From: an uncultured Saprospiraceae bacterium
GTDB taxonomy: Bacteria > Bacteroidota > Bacteroidia > Chitinophagales > Saprospiraceae
Assembly: GCA_905479665.1 (NCBI GenBank)
Contig: CAJQNM010000280.1
Coordinates: 1 to 7,585, forward strand
Direction of reading: 5' to 3'
DNA length: 7,585 nt
This document shows, one piece after another, positions 6,429 through 7,585 of this stretch. Position numbers and translations under genes: made by a program. The notes under the pieces were generated by a model, which was given only the letters and a program-made list of their open reading frames with translations, ran no database searches and was not told the DNA's origin. Each line of letters begins with the position of its first letter. Position 1 is the first letter of the stretch.

Positions 6429-7585
6429 TCACCGCAAGGCAGAATAACTAAATTCTCCATAGTCACTCCGAATGGTGACTTTCTTTTCTTCCGCAGGGAC
6501 TACCCTTCCCACAATCTGTGCCTCCAAATTAAATCCTTGACAAATCTCGATACACCTTTGAGCCTCAGATTCGGGCAGGTATAGCTCCATACGATGCCCC
6601 ATATTGAAGACTTGGTACATCTCCTTCCAGTCTGTGGCAGAAGATCTCTGGATAAGCTGAAAAAGAGGTGGCAGAGGAAAAAGATTGTCCTTAATCACCT
6701 CAACATCTTCCATGAAATTCATCACCTTGGTTTGTGCCCCGCCCGTGCAGTGGATCAATCCATGAATGTCCATCGCTCCGATGAGCTGGCGCAATACAGG
6801 GAGATATGTTCGAGTAGGTGACAAGAGCAGCTTTCCGACCGATATTTCCTGATCCCCAATCTGTATCGGATCAAGCAAGGAGTGTGGCCCCGTGTACTGA
6901 TACTCAACACTTGTGTTGGGATCACAACTATCTGGATAGGCGCGGCCGTATGTCTTAGTAAGTACATCATGCCGAGCTGAGGTGAGCCCATTGCTTCCCA
7001 TCCCGGCATTGTATTCAGATTCGTAGCTGGTCTGTCCAAAAGAGGCAAGGCCCACGATCACATCTCCCGCTTGGATGTTATTGACGATAAGATCGGAGCG
7101 CCGCATGCGAGCAAACGTAGTATAGCCCACATCGATGGTCCGTACGATATCTCCCACATCGGCGGTCTCTCCTCCGGCCAGCGTCACTACAATGTCGTGA
7201 TCATGAAGCCGATCAAGAAACTCGCTGCAGCCGTCTATGATTGCTTTGAGGACATCTCCGGGGATGAGGTTCTTATTGCGTCCAATCGTCGATGAAAGGA
7301 CGATTTGATCCAGACAGCCCACACAGGCCATATCATCGAGGTTCATTACGATCGCGTCTTGCGCAATGCCTTTCCAAACTTCAAGATCTCCAGTTTCCCT
7401 CCAATAGAGATACGCGAGGCTGGTCTTGGTTCCAGCGGTATCGGCATGCATGATATTGCAGAAATCCTGGTCACCGCCTACGATATCGGGCAAGACTTTA
7501 CAGAATGCTAAGGGAAACAAGCCTTGGTCTAAGTGCTTGATGGCCGCATGTACCTCATGCTTGGTGGCCGATACTCCTCGTTGCT
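6429..7585 (-). CDS. purM: Phosphoribosylformylglycinamidine cyclo-ligase (AIR synthetase), 5' end beyond window
   Basis: PurM converts formylglycinamidine ribonucleotide to aminoimidazole ribonucleotide with ATP, the fifth step of cytoplasmic de novo purine synthesis. The frame stays open to the right edge. Before the TTG at 7520 it reads QRGVSATKHEVHAAIKHLDQ, matching the conserved N-terminus of Bacteroidota PurM, so that TTG is not the start and only about the first half-dozen codons are missing. About 384 residues are visible, close to the full Bacteroidota length. Recognisable blocks are HADTAGTKTSLAYLY, the metal/ATP-binding VMNLDDMACVG, LSSTIGRNKNLIPGD, LAGGETADVGD, NAGMGSNGLTSARHD, LLSPTRTYLPVLRQL, HCTGGAQTKVM and VFNMGHRMELYLP. 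All the motifs I would expect are intact, so the gene should be functional. The sensor/regulator gene follows 28 bases after the stop. No terminator fits in that gap. Confidence 0.95.
   Translation of the reverse strand, partial: QRGVSATKHEVHAAIKHLDQGLFPLAFCKVLPDIVGGDQDFCNIMHADTAGTKTSLAYLYWRETGDLEVWKGIAQDAIVMNLDDMACVGCLDQIVLSSTIGRNKNLIPGDVLKAIIDGCSEFLDRLHDHDIVVTLAGGETADVGDIVRTIDVGYTTFARMRRSDLIVNNIQAGDVIVGLASFGQTSYESEYNAGMGSNGLTSARHDVLTKTYGRAYPDSCDPNTSVEYQYTGPHSLLDPIQIGDQEISVGKLLLSPTRTYLPVLRQLIGAMDIHGLIHCTGGAQTKVMNFMEDVEVIKDNLFPLPPLFQLIQRSSATDWKEMYQVFNMGHRMELYLPESEAQRCIEICQGFNLEAQIVGRVVPAEEKKVTIRSDYGEFSYSALR

Noticed and set aside
6429..7520. purM starting at the TTG at 7520
   Set aside because: Conserved PurM N-terminal sequence continues in the same frame to the right edge of the window, so the TTG is an internal leucine codon.

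Overview
The window looks like chromosomal DNA of a member of the Bacteroidota, probably of the Cytophagales type. The evidence is the Bacteroidota-style PurM, a periplasmic propeller/Y_Y_Y sensor joined to a LuxR-like helix-turn-helix, a BlaI/M56 pair, a lipoprotein gene of a family I know from Bacteroidota, and the lack of clear Shine-Dalgarno sequences. The lineage is inferred from protein character only. Every gene I can support lies on the minus strand, so transcription runs from the right edge to the left edge.

In transcription order: (1) purM (6429-7585) enters from the right edge and lacks only its first few codons. (2) After 28 bases comes a 920-residue membrane-anchored sensor/regulator (3638-6400), with a periplasmic beta-propeller, Y_Y_Y domain, one membrane helix, a coiled coil and a C-terminal DNA-binding domain, but no kinase. 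(3) A 392-base gap (3246-3637) holds a tract of 7-bp tandem repeats directly after the stop codon and a likely weak terminator. (4) A secreted transglutaminase-like protein follows (2280-3245). (5) Thirty-one bases further on is a lipoprotein gene (1314-2248) of a Bacteroidota family that I recall as DUF6786. It is clearly decayed, with one in-frame nonsense codon, one internal deletion that also shifts frame, and one single-base frameshift. (6) A non-coding stretch (975-1313) carries a small hairpin, seven tandem 9-bp repeats and a paired palindrome that looks like the operator of the next gene. (7) A BlaI/MecI-family repressor (609-974) overlaps by 4 bases (ATGA) with (8) a BlaR1-like M56 membrane metallopeptidase (1-612) that runs off the left edge just after its HEKIH zinc site.

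The blaI/M56 pair is a classical sensor-protease/repressor module, and its doublet of CTAA-N4-TTAG sites 20 bp apart suggests autoregulation. The sensor/regulator may be co-transcribed with purM, but nothing in the sequence links their functions. I see no mobile element, RNA gene, CRISPR array or clear evidence of a wholly new system. The least ordinary items are the decaying lipoprotein gene, the operator doublet, the two tandem-repeat tracts that share a GGACAAT core, and the kinase-less transmembrane regulator.
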